Below, one piece after another: positions 1 to 9,549 of a stretch of 64,000 bases of DNA; positions within the stretch are counted from its first letter, which is position 1; each line of letters opens with the position of its first letter. The translations under genes were made by a program, and so were the position numbers. This DNA comes from Paenibacillus hemerocallicola (GTDB lineage: Bacteria > Bacillota > Bacilli > Paenibacillales > NBRC-103111). Under the pieces are notes generated by a model. It did no database searches and was not told where the DNA came from. It saw only the letters and a program-made list of their open reading frames with translations. The stretch covers positions 26,249 through 90,248 of the forward strand of contig NZ_VDCQ01000038.1 of NCBI RefSeq assembly GCF_006265175.1. The letters run 5' to 3'.

Positions 1-1
1 G

Positions 2-1093
2 AAACAAACACCGCTTTACCCCGTATACGCGAAGCATGGCGCGAAAACGATCGATTTCGGCGGCTGGGATTTGCCGGTGCAATTCGGCGGAATCCAGAAC
101 GAGCATGACGCGGTGCGGGAGCGCGCCGGTCTGTTCGACGTATCGCACATGGGCGAATTTTGGGTTACCGGCGCTGACGCGGAAGCGTTTCTGCAGCGGG
201 TTACGACCAATGACGTGTCCAAGCTGGAGACGAACCAGGCGCAGTATAGCCTGCTGTGTTATCCGGACGGCGGAGTGGTGGACGATCTGCTCGTATACAA
301 GCTGGCCGGAGATCGGTTCATGCTGGTAGTCAACGCATCGAACATCGACAAAGACTTCGCGTGGCTGGAGAAGCATGTCCAAGGGAACGTGAAGCTCGAG
401 AACGTTTCCGACGATACGTCTCTTCTGGCGCTGCAAGGACCGCTTGCGGGAGTCGTATTATCCAAGCTGACCGAAGCGCCGATCGGCGAATTGAAGGGCT
501 TCCGGTTTCTGCCCGACGTGAACGTTGGCGGCGTGCACGCTCTCGTGTCGCGTACCGGGTATACGGGAGAGGACGGCTTCGAGCTGTATGCAAGCGCCAA
601 GGAAGTGATCCGGCTGTGGGATTTGCTGCTGGAAGCGGGCAAAGAGCATGGCTTGGAGCCGATAGGCTTGGGCGCGCGCGATACGCTGCGCTTCGAAGCG
701 CGCCTGCCGCTGTACGGCCAGGAGCTGTCCGCCGACATCAGCCCGCTGGAAGCGGGGCTCGGCTTCTTCGTCAAGCTGGATAAAGGCGACTTTATCGGCC
801 GCGACGCGTTGGCCGGGCAGAAGGCGCAAGGGCTGCCGCGAAAATCAGTCGGCATCGAGATGATCGACCGGGGCATCCCGCGCTCGCATTATCCGGTGTA
901 CTCGCTGGACGATCGCCGGATCGGCGAGGTGACGACCGGCACCCAGTCGCCGACGTTCAAGCGCAACGTAGGTTTGGCTCTTATCGAGACGGCTTATACA
1001 GCCAACGACACCGAGGTGCTCGTCGAGATCCGCGGCAAGAAGCTGCGGGCGAAAGTCGTGCCGACGCCATTTTACAAACGGCCGAAGGCTTGA
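2..1093 (+). CDS. gcvT: Glycine cleavage T protein (aminomethyltransferase), 5' end cut by window
   Basis: The T protein takes the aminomethyl group from lipoylated GcvH, transfers the methylene to tetrahydrofolate and releases ammonia. The frame is open to base 2, and 363 residues are visible against about 365 for the family, so only the first few residues are missing. Family landmarks are [12 protein letters not shown] and FGGW at the start, the VDDLLVYKL strand, [12 protein letters not shown] near residue 185, and [18 protein letters not shown] near residue 220. gcvPA follows after 150 bp on the same strand, so this is the first visible gene of a gcvT-gcvPA-gcvPB operon as in Bacillales. 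A glycine riboswitch, if present, would lie upstream of the window. Confidence 0.97.
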   Translation, partial: KQTPLYPVYAKHGAKTIDFGGWDLPVQFGGIQNEHDAVRERAGLFDVSHMGEFWVTGADAEAFLQRVTTNDVSKLETNQAQYSLLCYPDGGVVDDLLVYKLAGDRFMLVVNASNIDKDFAWLEKHVQGNVKLENVSDDTSLLALQGPLAGVVLSKLTEAPIGELKGFRFLPDVNVGGVHALVSRTGYTGEDGFELYASAKEVIRLWDLLLEAGKEHGLEPIGLGARDTLRFEARLPLYGQELSADISPLEAGLGFFVKLDKGDFIGRDALAGQKAQGLPRKSVGIEMIDRGIPRSHYPVYSLDDRRIGEVTTGTQSPTFKRNVGLALIETAYTANDTEVLVEIRGKKLRAKVVPTPFYKRPKA

Positions 1094-1096
1094 GTC

Positions 1097-1118
1097 GGGC
1101 GTTCCGAACGGAATGCCC
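1097..1118 (+). other. Hairpin between gcvT and gcvPA
   Basis: GGGCGTTCC pairs with GGAATGCCC across a GAAC tetraloop (nine pairs, one of them G-U). No T-run follows, so it is not a terminator. It could be an mRNA stability or processing element within the gcv transcript; that role is inference. Confidence 0.4.
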
Positions 1119-1243
1119 CGGCTGCCACCGTGCTTGCCGTATAGGTACCGCATACCGGGTTGTCGTCAATGGAAGACGAGCGTTTTACCGCATGAACAAA
1201 TAGATTGCCACAGCAGCCCCATATCCGAAAGGAGCATCAAGCG

Positions 1244-2596
1244 ATGAAACACCGCTACTTACCGATGACCGAGCAGGACCGCAAGGACATGCTCGCGGCT
1301 GTCGGCGTCGCCTCCGTCGACGAGCTGTTCGCCGACATACCGGCGTCCGTCCGTTTTCAAGGCGAACTCAACATTTCCGAAGCGCTGAACGAGCAGGCGA
1401 TGCTGCGCCATATGCGCACGCTATCCGGCCGCAACGCCGATTTTGACCGGTACGCCAGCTTTCTGGGAGCCGGCATGTACGACCATCATTTGCCCGTTGT
1501 CGTCAATCATGTCATTTCCCGTTCCGAATTTTATACGGCTTACACGCCTTATCAGCCGGAAATTTCGCAAGGCGAGCTTCAAGCCATCTTCGAATTCCAA
1601 TCCTACATTTGCGAATTGACCGGCATGGCGGTAGCGAACGCTTCGATGTATGACGGCGCGACGGCGCTGGCCGAAGCCGGCGCATTGGCGCATGGCGCGA
1701 CCAAACGCCGGCAAATCGTCGTATCGCGCGCCGTACATCCGGAAGCGCGGGCTATTTTGCGGACGTCTGCCCGGGGATTGAACCTCGACGTCATCGAGGT
1801 CGGATATGCCGACGGCGTAACGAACGTCGAAGAGCTCAAGTCCGCCGTCGGCGCCGATACCGCCGCGGTTATCGTGCAATCGCCGAATTTCTTCGGCTGT
1901 ATCGAGGATGTAGCGGCGATCGAGCCGATCATTCACGGCGCGGGCGGACTGCTCGTGGTCAGCTGCAACCCGCTGTCGCTGGGCTTGCTCGAGCCTCCCG
2001 GCAAGCTGGGCGCCGACATCGTCGTCGGCGATACGCAGCCGTTCGGCATTCCCGCTTCGTTCGGCGGCCCGTCTTGCGGTTACTTCGCTGTCGCCGACGC
2101 GTGGATGCGCCGCATGCCCGGCCGGATCGTCGGCCAGACGGTCGACCGCGACGGCAAGCGCGGCTTCGTGCTGACGCTGCAGGCGCGGGAGCAGCACATC
2201 CGACGCGAGAAGGCGACATCGAACATATGCTCCAACCAGGCGCTGCTCGCCTTGTGCGCTTCCGTCTATTTATCGACATTGGGCAAGCAAGGCATCCGTG
2301 ACGTAGCCGGACTGAACGTTCAAAAAGCGCATTTCGCGGCCAAAGCGATCGGCTCTCGCAATAAGCTGAAGGTTGCTTTCGCATCGCCGTTCTTCAACGA
2401 ATTCACGGTGAAGCTGGGTGAAGGCGCGGATGTGGGCGCGATCAACTCCAAGCTGCTGGAGCACGGCTTTATCGGCGGCTACGATCTCGGTCGAGACTAC
2501 CCCGAGCTGAAGGGCCATATGCTGATTGCCGTAACGGAGCAGCGCACGAAGGAAGACATCGAACAGTTTGCCGACAGATTGGAGGAGCTGCTATGA
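1244..2596 (+). CDS. gcvPA: Glycine dehydrogenase (decarboxylating) subunit 1
   Basis: N-terminal half of the P protein, split into two genes in Firmicutes and archaea. With GcvPB it forms the PLP-dependent glycine decarboxylase that loads the aminomethyl group onto GcvH lipoyl-lysine. It is 450 residues long, the usual size. The ATG at 1244 is chosen because GAAAGGAG lies just upstream and the family start [17 protein letters not shown] follows. Landmarks are [15 protein letters not shown], the [13 protein letters not shown] block and the [15 protein letters not shown] block. Its stop codon overlaps the gcvPB start by four bases (ATGA), which indicates translational coupling of the two subunits. 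Confidence 0.97.
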   Translation: MKHRYLPMTEQDRKDMLAAVGVASVDELFADIPASVRFQGELNISEALNEQAMLRHMRTLSGRNADFDRYASFLGAGMYDHHLPVVVNHVISRSEFYTAYTPYQPEISQGELQAIFEFQSYICELTGMAVANASMYDGATALAEAGALAHGATKRRQIVVSRAVHPEARAILRTSARGLNLDVIEVGYADGVTNVEELKSAVGADTAAVIVQSPNFFGCIEDVAAIEPIIHGAGGLLVVSCNPLSLGLLEPPGKLGADIVVGDTQPFGIPASFGGPSCGYFAVADAWMRRMPGRIVGQTVDRDGKRGFVLTLQAREQHIRREKATSNICSNQALLALCASVYLSTLGKQGIRDVAGLNVQKAHFAAKAIGSRNKLKVAFASPFFNEFTVKLGEGADVGAINSKLLEHGFIGGYDLGRDYPELKGHMLIAVTEQRTKEDIEQFADRLEELL

Positions 2597-4110
2597 GCAC
2601 GACGAGCCAAACGGAAACGATACAGGCGGGCGAAGCCCAGCAGTCGCAGCCGGTGAAGCACGACAAGGCGTTGATTTTCGAATTGAGCAAGCCGGGCCGC
2701 GTAGCTTATTCGCTGCCGGAATGCGACGTGCCCGAGACGCCTGTGGAGGAGCTGATCCCGCAGAAGCTGCTGCGCACGAAGCCGGCCGAGCTGCCGGAAG
2801 TATACGAGGTCGACGTCATGCGCCACTACACGGCGTTGTCGCGCCGCAACTTCGGAATCGATAACGGCTTCTACCCTCTCGGTTCCTGTACGATGAAATA
2901 TAACCCGAAAATCAACGAAGACGTGGCACGGTTTGCGGGAATGGCGAAAATTCATCCGTACCAGCCGGAGGAATCGATCCAAGGGGCATTGGAGCTGCTG
3001 TATACGCTGCAAAACGACTTGGCCGAGATTACCGGCATGGACCGCGTTACGCTTCAGCCGGCTGCGGGAGCCCACGGCGAATGGACCGGTCTGATGCTGA
3101 TCCGCGCCTATCACGAGAGCCGCGGCGAGAAACGGACGAAGGTCATCGTACCCGATTCGTCGCACGGCACGAACCCGGCCAGCGCTACGGTCGCGGGCTT
3201 CGACACGATTACGATCAAATCCGACGACAGAGGGCTTGTCGATCTCGACGCGCTCCGCGCGGCGGTAGGCTCCGACACGGCGGCTCTCATGCTGACGAAC
3301 CCGAATACGCTGGGCTTGTTCGAGGAGCAAATCGTGGAAATCGCGCGAATCGTCCATGAGGCGGGCGGCCTGCTCTACTACGACGGTGCGAATTCGAACG
3401 CCATTCTCGGCATCGCGCGTCCGGGCGACATGGGCTTCGACGTCGTTCACTTGAATTTGCACAAAACGATGAGCACTCCTCACGGCGGCGGCGGCCCCGG
3501 CGCGGGTCCGGTAGGCGTGAAGCAGAAGCTAGTTCCGTTTCTGCCGGCTCCGAACGTGGCGCGCAGGGCGGACGGCACTTATTATCTCGATACCGATTAT
3601 CCGCAATCGATCGGCCGCGTCAAAGCGTTTTACGGAAACTTCGGCATCCTTGTTCGCGCTTATACGTACATTCGCACGCTCGGCGGCAAAGGCTTGCGTC
3701 AAGTATCCGAGAACGCCGTCCTGAACGCCAACTATATGATGAGACGGCTTGCCTCCCATTACGACGTGCCGTTCGACCGTCCGTGCAAGCACGAATTCGT
3801 CATGTCGGGCAAGCGGCAGAAGAAGCTGGGCGTACGCACGCTGGATATCGCCAAGCGGCTGCTCGACTTCGGCTACCATCCGCCGACGATCTACTTCCCG
3901 TTGAACGTGGAAGAGTGCATCATGATCGAGCCGACGGAAACGGAGAGCAAGGAAACGCTCGACGCTTTCATCGACACGATGATCCAAATCGCCAAGGAAG
4001 CCGAAGACAATCCGGAGCTCGTCGTAAACGCTCCGTACACGACCGTCGTCAAGCGGCTGGACGAAGCGCAAGCGGCACGCAAGCCGGTGCTGAACTGCAC
4101 TTGCGGCTGA
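2593..4110 (+). CDS. gcvPB: Glycine dehydrogenase (decarboxylating) subunit 2
   Basis: PLP-carrying half of glycine decarboxylase, 505 residues. The pyridoxal lysine is expected in [17 protein letters not shown], where the Lys is residue 291. Other signatures are [14 protein letters not shown] near residue 95 and [13 protein letters not shown] near 155. It overlaps gcvPA by ATGA and ends the visible gcv operon; lipM starts about 150 bp downstream behind its own putative promoter. The N-terminal 35 residues are polar and variable, as in other Bacillales GcvPB proteins. Confidence 0.97.
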   Translation: MSTTSQTETIQAGEAQQSQPVKHDKALIFELSKPGRVAYSLPECDVPETPVEELIPQKLLRTKPAELPEVYEVDVMRHYTALSRRNFGIDNGFYPLGSCTMKYNPKINEDVARFAGMAKIHPYQPEESIQGALELLYTLQNDLAEITGMDRVTLQPAAGAHGEWTGLMLIRAYHESRGEKRTKVIVPDSSHGTNPASATVAGFDTITIKSDDRGLVDLDALRAAVGSDTAALMLTNPNTLGLFEEQIVEIARIVHEAGGLLYYDGANSNAILGIARPGDMGFDVVHLNLHKTMSTPHGGGGPGAGPVGVKQKLVPFLPAPNVARRADGTYYLDTDYPQSIGRVKAFYGNFGILVRAYTYIRTLGGKGLRQVSENAVLNANYMMRRLASHYDVPFDRPCKHEFVMSGKRQKKLGVRTLDIAKRLLDFGYHPPTIYFPLNVEECIMIEPTETESKETLDAFIDTMIQIAKEAEDNPELVVNAPYTTVVKRLDEAQAARKPVLNCTCG

Positions 4111-4150
4111 AGCCGAAGCGGCATTCCGTACACAGCCGTGGGTCGGACTT

Positions 4151-4179
4151 TTGTAATTCCGGACAAAACGTAGTACGAT
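4151..4179 (+). promoter_or_regulatory. Putative sigma-A promoter in front of lipM
   Basis: TTGTAA (4151-4156) and TACGAT (4174-4179) are separated by exactly 17 bp. It lies upstream of a terminator-like hairpin at 4212-4243 and of lipM, so transcripts started here would cross that hairpin before reaching lipM. Confidence 0.45.
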
Positions 4180-4211
4180 AAAATAGAACAGCTTGCTTGT
4201 ACGAAGGAGTA

Positions 4212-4243
4212 CCCGCGGGATTGTCCGCGGGGCTTCTTTTTTT
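4212..4243 (+). terminator. Rho-independent terminator in the lipM leader (possible attenuator)
   Basis: CCCGCGG pairs with CCGCGGG over a six-base loop, followed by GCTTC and seven T. It ends about 15 bp before the lipM ATG and right before its ribosome site. It may end the gcv operon, but because a promoter-like pair lies upstream of it, it could also attenuate lipM. Confidence 0.75.
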
Positions 4244-4258
4244 GAGGGGGACGAAACG

Positions 4259-5110
4259 ATGCCGGAATCGGTCTGGAGATTTATAAAATCGGGAAACGGA
4301 ACGCCCGCCGACAATATGGCGATCGACGAAGCGATGCTGATCGCGCACAGCGAAGGGAAGACGCCGCCGACAGTGCGCTTCTATGGATGGGACCCGGCCA
4401 CGCTATCCATCGGTTACTTTCAGAGGGCGGAGGATGAGGTCGATTTCGAGGAGCTGCGCAAGCAGGGAATCGGCTTCGTCAGACGGCCGACGGGGGGGCG
4501 GGCGGTGCTGCACGACCGCGAGCTTACCTACAGCATGATCGTCTCGGAGGACTACCCGGACATGCCGACGACGGTTAACGAAGCGTACCGCGTATTAAGC
4601 GAAGGACTTCTGCACGGATTCCGCAACTTGGGACTGCGCGCGGAGATGGTCAATCTGGGAGCGGAAGAGGAGAAGGCGAAATACGCCTCGACCGCGGGAT
4701 CGGCCGCCTGCTTCGATTCCCCTTCCTGGTATGAGCTCGTCGTGGAAGGGCGGAAAATCGCCGGAAGCGCCCAGACCAGATCGCGGGGCGTCATTTTGCA
4801 GCACGGCTCGATATTGCTCGAGATGGACGTGGACCAGCTGTTCTCGCTGCTGCGCTTCTCCAACGAGCGCGTGAAGGAGAGGCTGAAGCAATCGTTTCAT
4901 ACGAAGGCGGTATCGATCGGCGACATATGCCGGGCTATGGGGAGACCGGCCATCACTTATTCGCAGGCGGAGGCGGCGTTCCGTGACGGAATCGGCGAAG
5001 GCTTGGGCGTCCTTCTCGCGGAAGGGGAGCTGACACATTACGAGAAGGAGCTGGCCGCCCAGCTGGCCGCGGAAAAATACGGGAGCAGCGACTGGAGTCA
5101 CAGACGCTGA
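4259..5110 (+). CDS. lipM: Octanoyl-[GcvH]:protein octanoyltransferase LipM
   Basis: Moves the octanoyl group from acyl carrier protein to GcvH, the first step of lipoate assembly in Bacillus-type bacteria. It belongs to the biotin/lipoate ligase fold family and is 283 residues long. The catalytic Cys is residue 151, in GSAACFDSPSWYELVVEG; Bacillus LipM uses Cys150. The conserved lysine block GRKIAGSAQTR follows, and RRPTGGRAVLHD is near residue 75. The ATG at 4259 follows GAGGGGG and gives the family-like start; a longer frame upstream runs through a terminator and is rejected. Its position behind gcvT-gcvPA-gcvPB matches its role, since GcvH is its acceptor. Confidence 0.93.
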   Translation: MPESVWRFIKSGNGTPADNMAIDEAMLIAHSEGKTPPTVRFYGWDPATLSIGYFQRAEDEVDFEELRKQGIGFVRRPTGGRAVLHDRELTYSMIVSEDYPDMPTTVNEAYRVLSEGLLHGFRNLGLRAEMVNLGAEEEKAKYASTAGSAACFDSPSWYELVVEGRKIAGSAQTRSRGVILQHGSILLEMDVDQLFSLLRFSNERVKERLKQSFHTKAVSIGDICRAMGRPAITYSQAEAAFRDGIGEGLGVLLAEGELTHYEKELAAQLAAEKYGSSDWSHRR

Positions 5111-5130
5111 GATCGATGCGAATCCGATAA

Positions 5131-5162
5131 AGCTCTGCGGCATATTCCGCAGAGCTTTTTTT
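5131..5162 (+). terminator. Rho-independent terminator of lipM
   Basis: AGCTCTGCGG pairs perfectly with CCGCAGAGCT over a six-base loop and is followed by a T-run. Confidence 0.9.
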
Positions 5163-5538
5163 CTCAGCGCAAGCATAATGCGCGTTCAGAAGAGTATGCA
5201 TCGTATGATCGGTGAAGGCTTTCCGCCTGTGCCGGCGCTCGCGTGACCGATAATCCAGACAATAGCGGAACTGGCGTCTCTTATTGACCCCACAGCCCGT
5301 GTCAGTCGCAAAATAACGGAAAACAGCTCCGCTATTCCGCTGTTCCCTACACCTTTTCACCCCGAAAGTTCCAATTAACGGAAGCCTGTGCCGTTATATT
5401 CAGGAGTGCCATGAAATCTGGACAATAACGGAAATCAGTTCCTTTATTTATGGCAGCATGTTGCACCGCTTCATTAAAAGGCTTCCAGGTTGTATCGAAC
5501 TATGCACCCGCCGGCCTTCTCCTTGAATCGGACACGGT
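5163..5538. repeat. Intergenic gap with short AACGGAA-type repeats
   Basis: No gene is seen. Four related short segments occur near 5258 (CAATAGCGGAACTG), 5312 (AATAACGGAAAACAGC), 5375 (TTAACGGAAGCCTG) and 5425 (CAATAACGGAAATCAG), often followed by an inverted partner such as GCTATTCCGCTG. They resemble the scattered dyad repeats of the other large gaps in this window. Confidence 0.5.
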
Positions 5539-7404
5539 CTAAATCCACCAAGCTTGAGCGCTGCGCGGAGATAGCGCGACTTCGTCGCCCGGGGGCATCT
5601 CGCATGGGTCCCCGCTCCAGAATTCGGTCCAACGGGCCGCTTTCCCGCGAAATGGCTCGGGCAGCTTCTGCACGCGAAAGTCGTCGCCGAGATTGAACAG
5701 GACTAGCAGCTTCCGGCCGCTGCTCTCGGCAACCACGATCGGCAGCTCGTCGCCGTCATGCTCGAACATGTTGACCGGTTTTCCCGGAGCTACATCAGCC
5801 TCCAGCAGACGGCCGAGCAGCCCGGTGCCGACGGCATTCAGCTTGCCGAGCGCATCTCCGAGAATGAGATCTCCGCCGCTTACGAGACAGGCGAGCGTCA
5901 GCGTCTTGGCCTCCTCGAGATTCATCTCGCGGCCGCTGCCCCAGTTCGCGCCAGCTCTCCACGGGTTTTGTCCCTGCCGCCGGTTGAAGGCGGGATCGTC
6001 CGACGTTTCCTTGCAGCGGACGATAGCGAAGTCGGGGTCGGTATTGCCGAACGTCCCCTGCATCCACCATCGCGCCATCATCGAACGGATGTTTTGGCGG
6101 ATATGGCTCCAATAGTTATGGATGTCTCCCGTCGTCCGATGGGCGTCCGCTACCCCGGCAACCGCCTCGTACGGGGCTCCGCAGGCCAGTAGATAGGAAT
6201 CGCCGATGGCGGTCCGAATCGTCTCGAACAGTTTGCGCAGCATGCCCGCATGCGAAAGGTCATTGACCGCGAACGACGATGCGCCGAGAAGCATCTGCGC
6301 AAAGTCGCATTTGAAATAAGTAAACCCGTCCCGGCGCAGCCTGGCGAATTGTTCTCCGATATGCCGGACGACCTCGTGGTGGGTAATATCGAGCTGCGCC
6401 ATGCTGCCGTAGCTGAAGTTTTTCACATAGACGTTGCCCTGTCCGTCGCCGACGAACCAGTCGGGGTGATCCCGGTATAACGGCGTATAGACGCTGACCA
6501 TCAGCGGAGCCGTCCATATGCCCGGCTCATAGCCGGTTTTACGGATTTGCGAGCACAGCCCGGTCAAACTGTCGGGAAATTTCCAACCGCCTTCCCATAC
6601 TCCCCATTGGCATTCGTAGCCTTCGTCCACGACCATGTACTGAAGCGCATCGCCGTATGTATTGCGCGCCTCGTGGGCATTGGCGAGAACGTCGTCGCTG
6701 CTGACGGCGCCCGCATAATAATCCCATGAGTTCCATCCGGCGACGCGCTTCCTGAAACGCAGCGAACCGTCCAGCCTTTCGCGGACCAGCCCGGCATACC
6801 GCCCGAGCAATTCGGTCCCATCCGGGCCCTCCAGCACGATCAGATGGGCCAGCGTTTCCGAGCGACCCGGGGCGAACTGTCTCGGCGACTGCAAATGAAT
6901 GCCGACGCCGAAGGCGCCGTCGCGATGAGGCTTATCGTGCAGCACGGGAAAGTCCGCGAAGCAATCGCCGTAAGGCGGCAAAGCGCCGATCAGAACCGCG
7001 CTGCCTCCGCTTCTGCGGGAAAATACAGTAACCATCGCCGAAGCATCCGCTGGCTCCGACCATTCGTTCGGGCGATGTACGGGACGAACGCCGGAAAGCT
7101 TGGAAAAATCCCGAGAATGATACAGCTGCATATAGTCCCTGGCATCGAGAACGGGAGTAAACCGCCCCGCAGGCCACTCGATACAGATGCGCTGAAGGTG
7201 GAGAGGGAACGGGCCGTCATTCCGGAGCGAGACGGCATATACGCCCTTGTCGCCGCGATCCAAAGATAAGGACACCGAGTCCCAACGGTAAACGGTTCCG
7301 TGCTCCGACGATTCCTCCGATGCTTCGCTGCCGCGATATGAGCGGCCCGAGCAAACGATTTTTACGACTGCTTTGCCGAACTGGATCGATTGTAGGAAAT
7401 TCAT
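5539..7404 (-). CDS. Alpha-galactosidase-like glycoside hydrolase (GH36/GH27 clan)
   Basis: Probably hydrolyses alpha-galactosides or related glycans. The 621 residues show an N-terminal beta-sandwich, then a TIM barrel with DEGYECQWGVWEGGWKFP near residue 255 and YFKCDFAQMLLGAS near residue 360; the Asp of FKCDF is the expected nucleophile. An RWWMQGTFGNTDPDFAIVR block carries the likely acid/base region. A small beta domain ends the protein. No signal peptide is seen, so it is likely cytosolic. The ATG at 7404 is preferred over GTG at 7410 because GGATGG sits seven bases upstream. It is divergent from an AraC regulator that probably controls it. The exact substrate cannot be read from sequence. 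Confidence 0.8.
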   Translation of the reverse strand: MNFLQSIQFGKAVVKIVCSGRSYRGSEASEESSEHGTVYRWDSVSLSLDRGDKGVYAVSLRNDGPFPLHLQRICIEWPAGRFTPVLDARDYMQLYHSRDFSKLSGVRPVHRPNEWSEPADASAMVTVFSRRSGGSAVLIGALPPYGDCFADFPVLHDKPHRDGAFGVGIHLQSPRQFAPGRSETLAHLIVLEGPDGTELLGRYAGLVRERLDGSLRFRKRVAGWNSWDYYAGAVSSDDVLANAHEARNTYGDALQYMVVDEGYECQWGVWEGGWKFPDSLTGLCSQIRKTGYEPGIWTAPLMVSVYTPLYRDHPDWFVGDGQGNVYVKNFSYGSMAQLDITHHEVVRHIGEQFARLRRDGFTYFKCDFAQMLLGASSFAVNDLSHAGMLRKLFETIRTAIGDSYLLACGAPYEAVAGVADAHRTTGDIHNYWSHIRQNIRSMMARWWMQGTFGNTDPDFAIVRCKETSDDPAFNRRQGQNPWRAGANWGSGREMNLEEAKTLTLACLVSGGDLILGDALGKLNAVGTGLLGRLLEADVAPGKPVNMFEHDGDELPIVVAESSGRKLLVLFNLGDDFRVQKLPEPFRGKAARWTEFWSGDPCEMPPGDEVALSPRSAQAWWI

Positions 7405-7607
7405 GGGCACACCATCCGTTTGGGAAATTGGACTATGCCCGGGTCTGGCCCTCCGCGGGTTAGTCTACGCGAAGCATACGTCATATTGCGGCAAGCGGCC
7501 ATAGAATATGGTGACTTGGACATGGAGAAATGTAACTTGACGGAACGGGATACCCGGAAGGAGGAGGCTGCAACTGTCGTACTCCCGGCCGTACGCAAAA
7601 TGAGCGG

Positions 7608-7636
7608 TCCACATATACGGCCGCACGTTGTACAAT
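7608..7636 (+). promoter_or_regulatory. Putative promoter of the AraC regulator gene
   Basis: TCCACA (weak -35) and TACAAT (7631-7636) are 17 bp apart. It lies in the 273-bp gap shared with the divergent glycosidase gene, where an AraC operator would also be expected; no clear operator repeat was seen. Confidence 0.4.
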
Positions 7637-7677
7637 GAAAGCGAATCGAAGTCAGGAACGGGAGGGGCTGAGCCTAT

Positions 7678-8562
7678 ATGAGTGCGGAGCAATACGGAGT
7701 CTCCATCAATCCGTTCCCCAGACCGGGGGAGCTGACGGTGCTGTTCGCCGGAAGCAATCAAACCGCGCCTTTGCATCAAGTTGGCCCCCATGCGCTGGAC
7801 TATCATTTGGTGCATTTGATCGTTTCGGGCAAAGGCAGCTTTACGTGGAGAGGGCAACGGCGCGAGTTGAAGGCGGGGGATTGCTTTTTCATTTACCCGG
7901 GCGAGCTGACCGGTTACTCGTCCGACGGTGCGGACCCGTGGAGCTATAGCTGGATCGGCTTTCGGGGAACCGAAGCGGATAAATTGCTCAAGGAAGCGGG
8001 AATCAGTCCGGATAGTCCGGTTGCGGTCGGGTCGGCGGAATCGGGAAGCCGCCTCTTGCGAACCTTGTTCGGCCGGACGCAGCAAACGCTTCGTTCGGGA
8101 AAGGCCGGCAGCGATTTGAGGGCGGGAGCGTACTTGAGGCACATTTTCGGCGAATTCGTCGATCGTATAGCGGCGCCGCCCGAGGAAGCCGGGGAGCATC
8201 CTTCGGAAGCCGAGCTGCGGCGACGCATCGGTCTGGCGATCCGTTGGCTCGCCCTGCAATACCATAGGCCGGTTTCCATCGAGGAGCTGGCCAAGGAGTC
8301 CGGGTACCATCGCGCCTATTTGACGAGAATGTTCAAAAAAGCGACGGGGCTAAGCCCCGCCCGATATTTGCTGAAGCTGCGCATGGAGCGCGCCCTGCTG
8401 CTGCTTCGGGAGCCGCTGACCGTCTCGCAGATTGCGGCTTCGGTAGGGTACGCAGATCCTTTCCACTTCTCCAAGCAGTTCAAGAAGTGGCACGGCCGGT
8501 CCCCGACCGAGCTGCGGGGCATCCGTCCCGGGATGGAGCACTTTCAGCCGAGGGAGGAGTAA
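7678..8562 (+). CDS. AraC family transcriptional regulator, cupin sensor
   Basis: A 294-residue one-component regulator. Residues 1 to 150 form an AraC-type cupin (HLIVSGKGSFTWRGQ, LKAGDCFFIYPGE), where a sugar ligand would bind. Residues 185 to 285 hold two HTH motifs: SIEELAKESGYHRAYLTRMF and TVSQIAASVGYADPFHFSKQF. The ATG at 7678 follows GGGAGGGG. It is transcribed away from the alpha-galactosidase-like gene across a short shared promoter region, so local control of that gene is the simplest guess. The ligand is unknown. Confidence 0.9.
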   Translation: MSAEQYGVSINPFPRPGELTVLFAGSNQTAPLHQVGPHALDYHLVHLIVSGKGSFTWRGQRRELKAGDCFFIYPGELTGYSSDGADPWSYSWIGFRGTEADKLLKEAGISPDSPVAVGSAESGSRLLRTLFGRTQQTLRSGKAGSDLRAGAYLRHIFGEFVDRIAAPPEEAGEHPSEAELRRRIGLAIRWLALQYHRPVSIEELAKESGYHRAYLTRMFKKATGLSPARYLLKLRMERALLLLREPLTVSQIAASVGYADPFHFSKQFKKWHGRSPTELRGIRPGMEHFQPREE

Positions 8563-8623
8563 ATATAGCGCAGCTTGTATCGGCCACGATAGGCCGAATT
8601 GCCCTAAGGCCAAACCTCTTTAG

Positions 8624-8838
8624 GCCGAACCGCGCTAGAGCTTGAACCGTGCTGGAGCTTGAACCGTGCTGGGGCTTGAATCGCGCTGGGGCTTGAATCG
8701 CGCTGGGGCTTGAATCGCGCTAAGTCTTGAATCGCGCTGGGGCTTGAACCGCACTAAGACTTGAACCGCACAAGAGCTTAAACCGCCCTAGTGCTTGAAT
8801 CGCCCTAGGGCTTGAACCGCTCTTAGGATCGAACCTCC
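8624..8838. repeat. 17-bp tandem repeat array, about 12 copies
   Basis: The unit is close to CTTGAATCGCGCTGGGG. CTTGAA/CTTAAA starts fall exactly every 17 bp at 8641, 8658, 8675, 8692, 8709, 8726, 8743, 8760, 8777, 8794 and 8811, with degenerate copies at each edge. 17 is not a multiple of three and stops interrupt the frames, so it is non-coding. There is no spacer diversity, so it is not CRISPR. Confidence 0.95.
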
Positions 8839-9417
8839 ACGACATCGCCCCGCGGCATTACGGGACTTGTACCTACGTGGAGATAAATGTCAAGTTGTCG
8901 AGCCTTGCGACGCGTCGTGCGCGGCTTTTGAGAAAGAGGGACGAGATGGAGGGCCACGAAAATTCAACAGCCATGCATGAACTGTAAAAGATGCCGTTAA
9001 TTTTTGTAATCATGCGATATTCGTCGAATTAAATGGAAAATATGCAGGTAAATAGCACTTTAGCCGCCATATGGTCGGAAACGAACGAAATAACGGGACA
9101 TTTTCCAGCTAATTATGCGCAACCGACAACTCATCCCTCAACTAACTGCATGTTTTACAGTTCATTCGCATATTCCACGACCCTTTGGAAGAAATGTGCA
9201 ATCTGACACTTTTCCGGCACGCTTATGTAAGCAAATAGCCGTCTCTAGCAGCTCTTATATGCCGTAAAGATTAGCGGGAGCTGGAAATAGTGGATGTTCG
9301 GAGCTCTTACATCGGGGCGAGTTGGGCGAAAACGGGACATTGCCCCCAAGTAAAAGCCCCAAACATCTCTTAACGTCCGGAAATTTCGGGTTATATCCAA
9401 AATAAGGTGCAAAGGAC
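8839..9417. repeat. Gap with short dyad repeats, no gene
   Basis: No coding frame is convincing. Between about 8978 and 9170 there are four segments of the genome-scattered type: GAACTGTAAAAGATGCCGTT, AAATGGAAAATATGCAGG, GACATTTTCCAGCTAATT and TTAACTGCATG-like with TTTTACAGTTC. The first and last are near inverse complements of each other. The rest of the stretch shows nothing recognisable. Confidence 0.5.
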
Positions 9418-9546
9418 CTCTATGCGTTTTATTCCTCTCCGGGAGACGAACTGCGTAAAGCTCTATGCGTTTTATTCCTCTCCGGGAGACGAACTGCGTA
9501 AAGCTCTATGCGTTTTATTCCTCTCCGGGAGGCGAACTGCGTAAAG
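9418..9546. repeat. 43-bp direct repeat, three copies
   Basis: Copies lie at 9418-9460, 9461-9503 and 9504-9546. They are identical except for one change (GGGAGGCG against GGGAGACG) in the third. Each holds CTCTCCGGGAG, a small hairpin. The array stops four bases before the end of the GntR-fusion gene on the other strand. Confidence 0.95.
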
Positions 9547-9549
9547 CCC

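Noticed and set aside
1094..1243. Glycine riboswitch
   Set aside because: The gap between gcvT and gcvPA is too short and shows only a nine-pair hairpin; the riboswitch would be upstream of gcvT, outside the window.
8624..8838. CRISPR array
   Set aside because: The repeat period is 17 bp with no unique spacers, and no cas gene is in the window.
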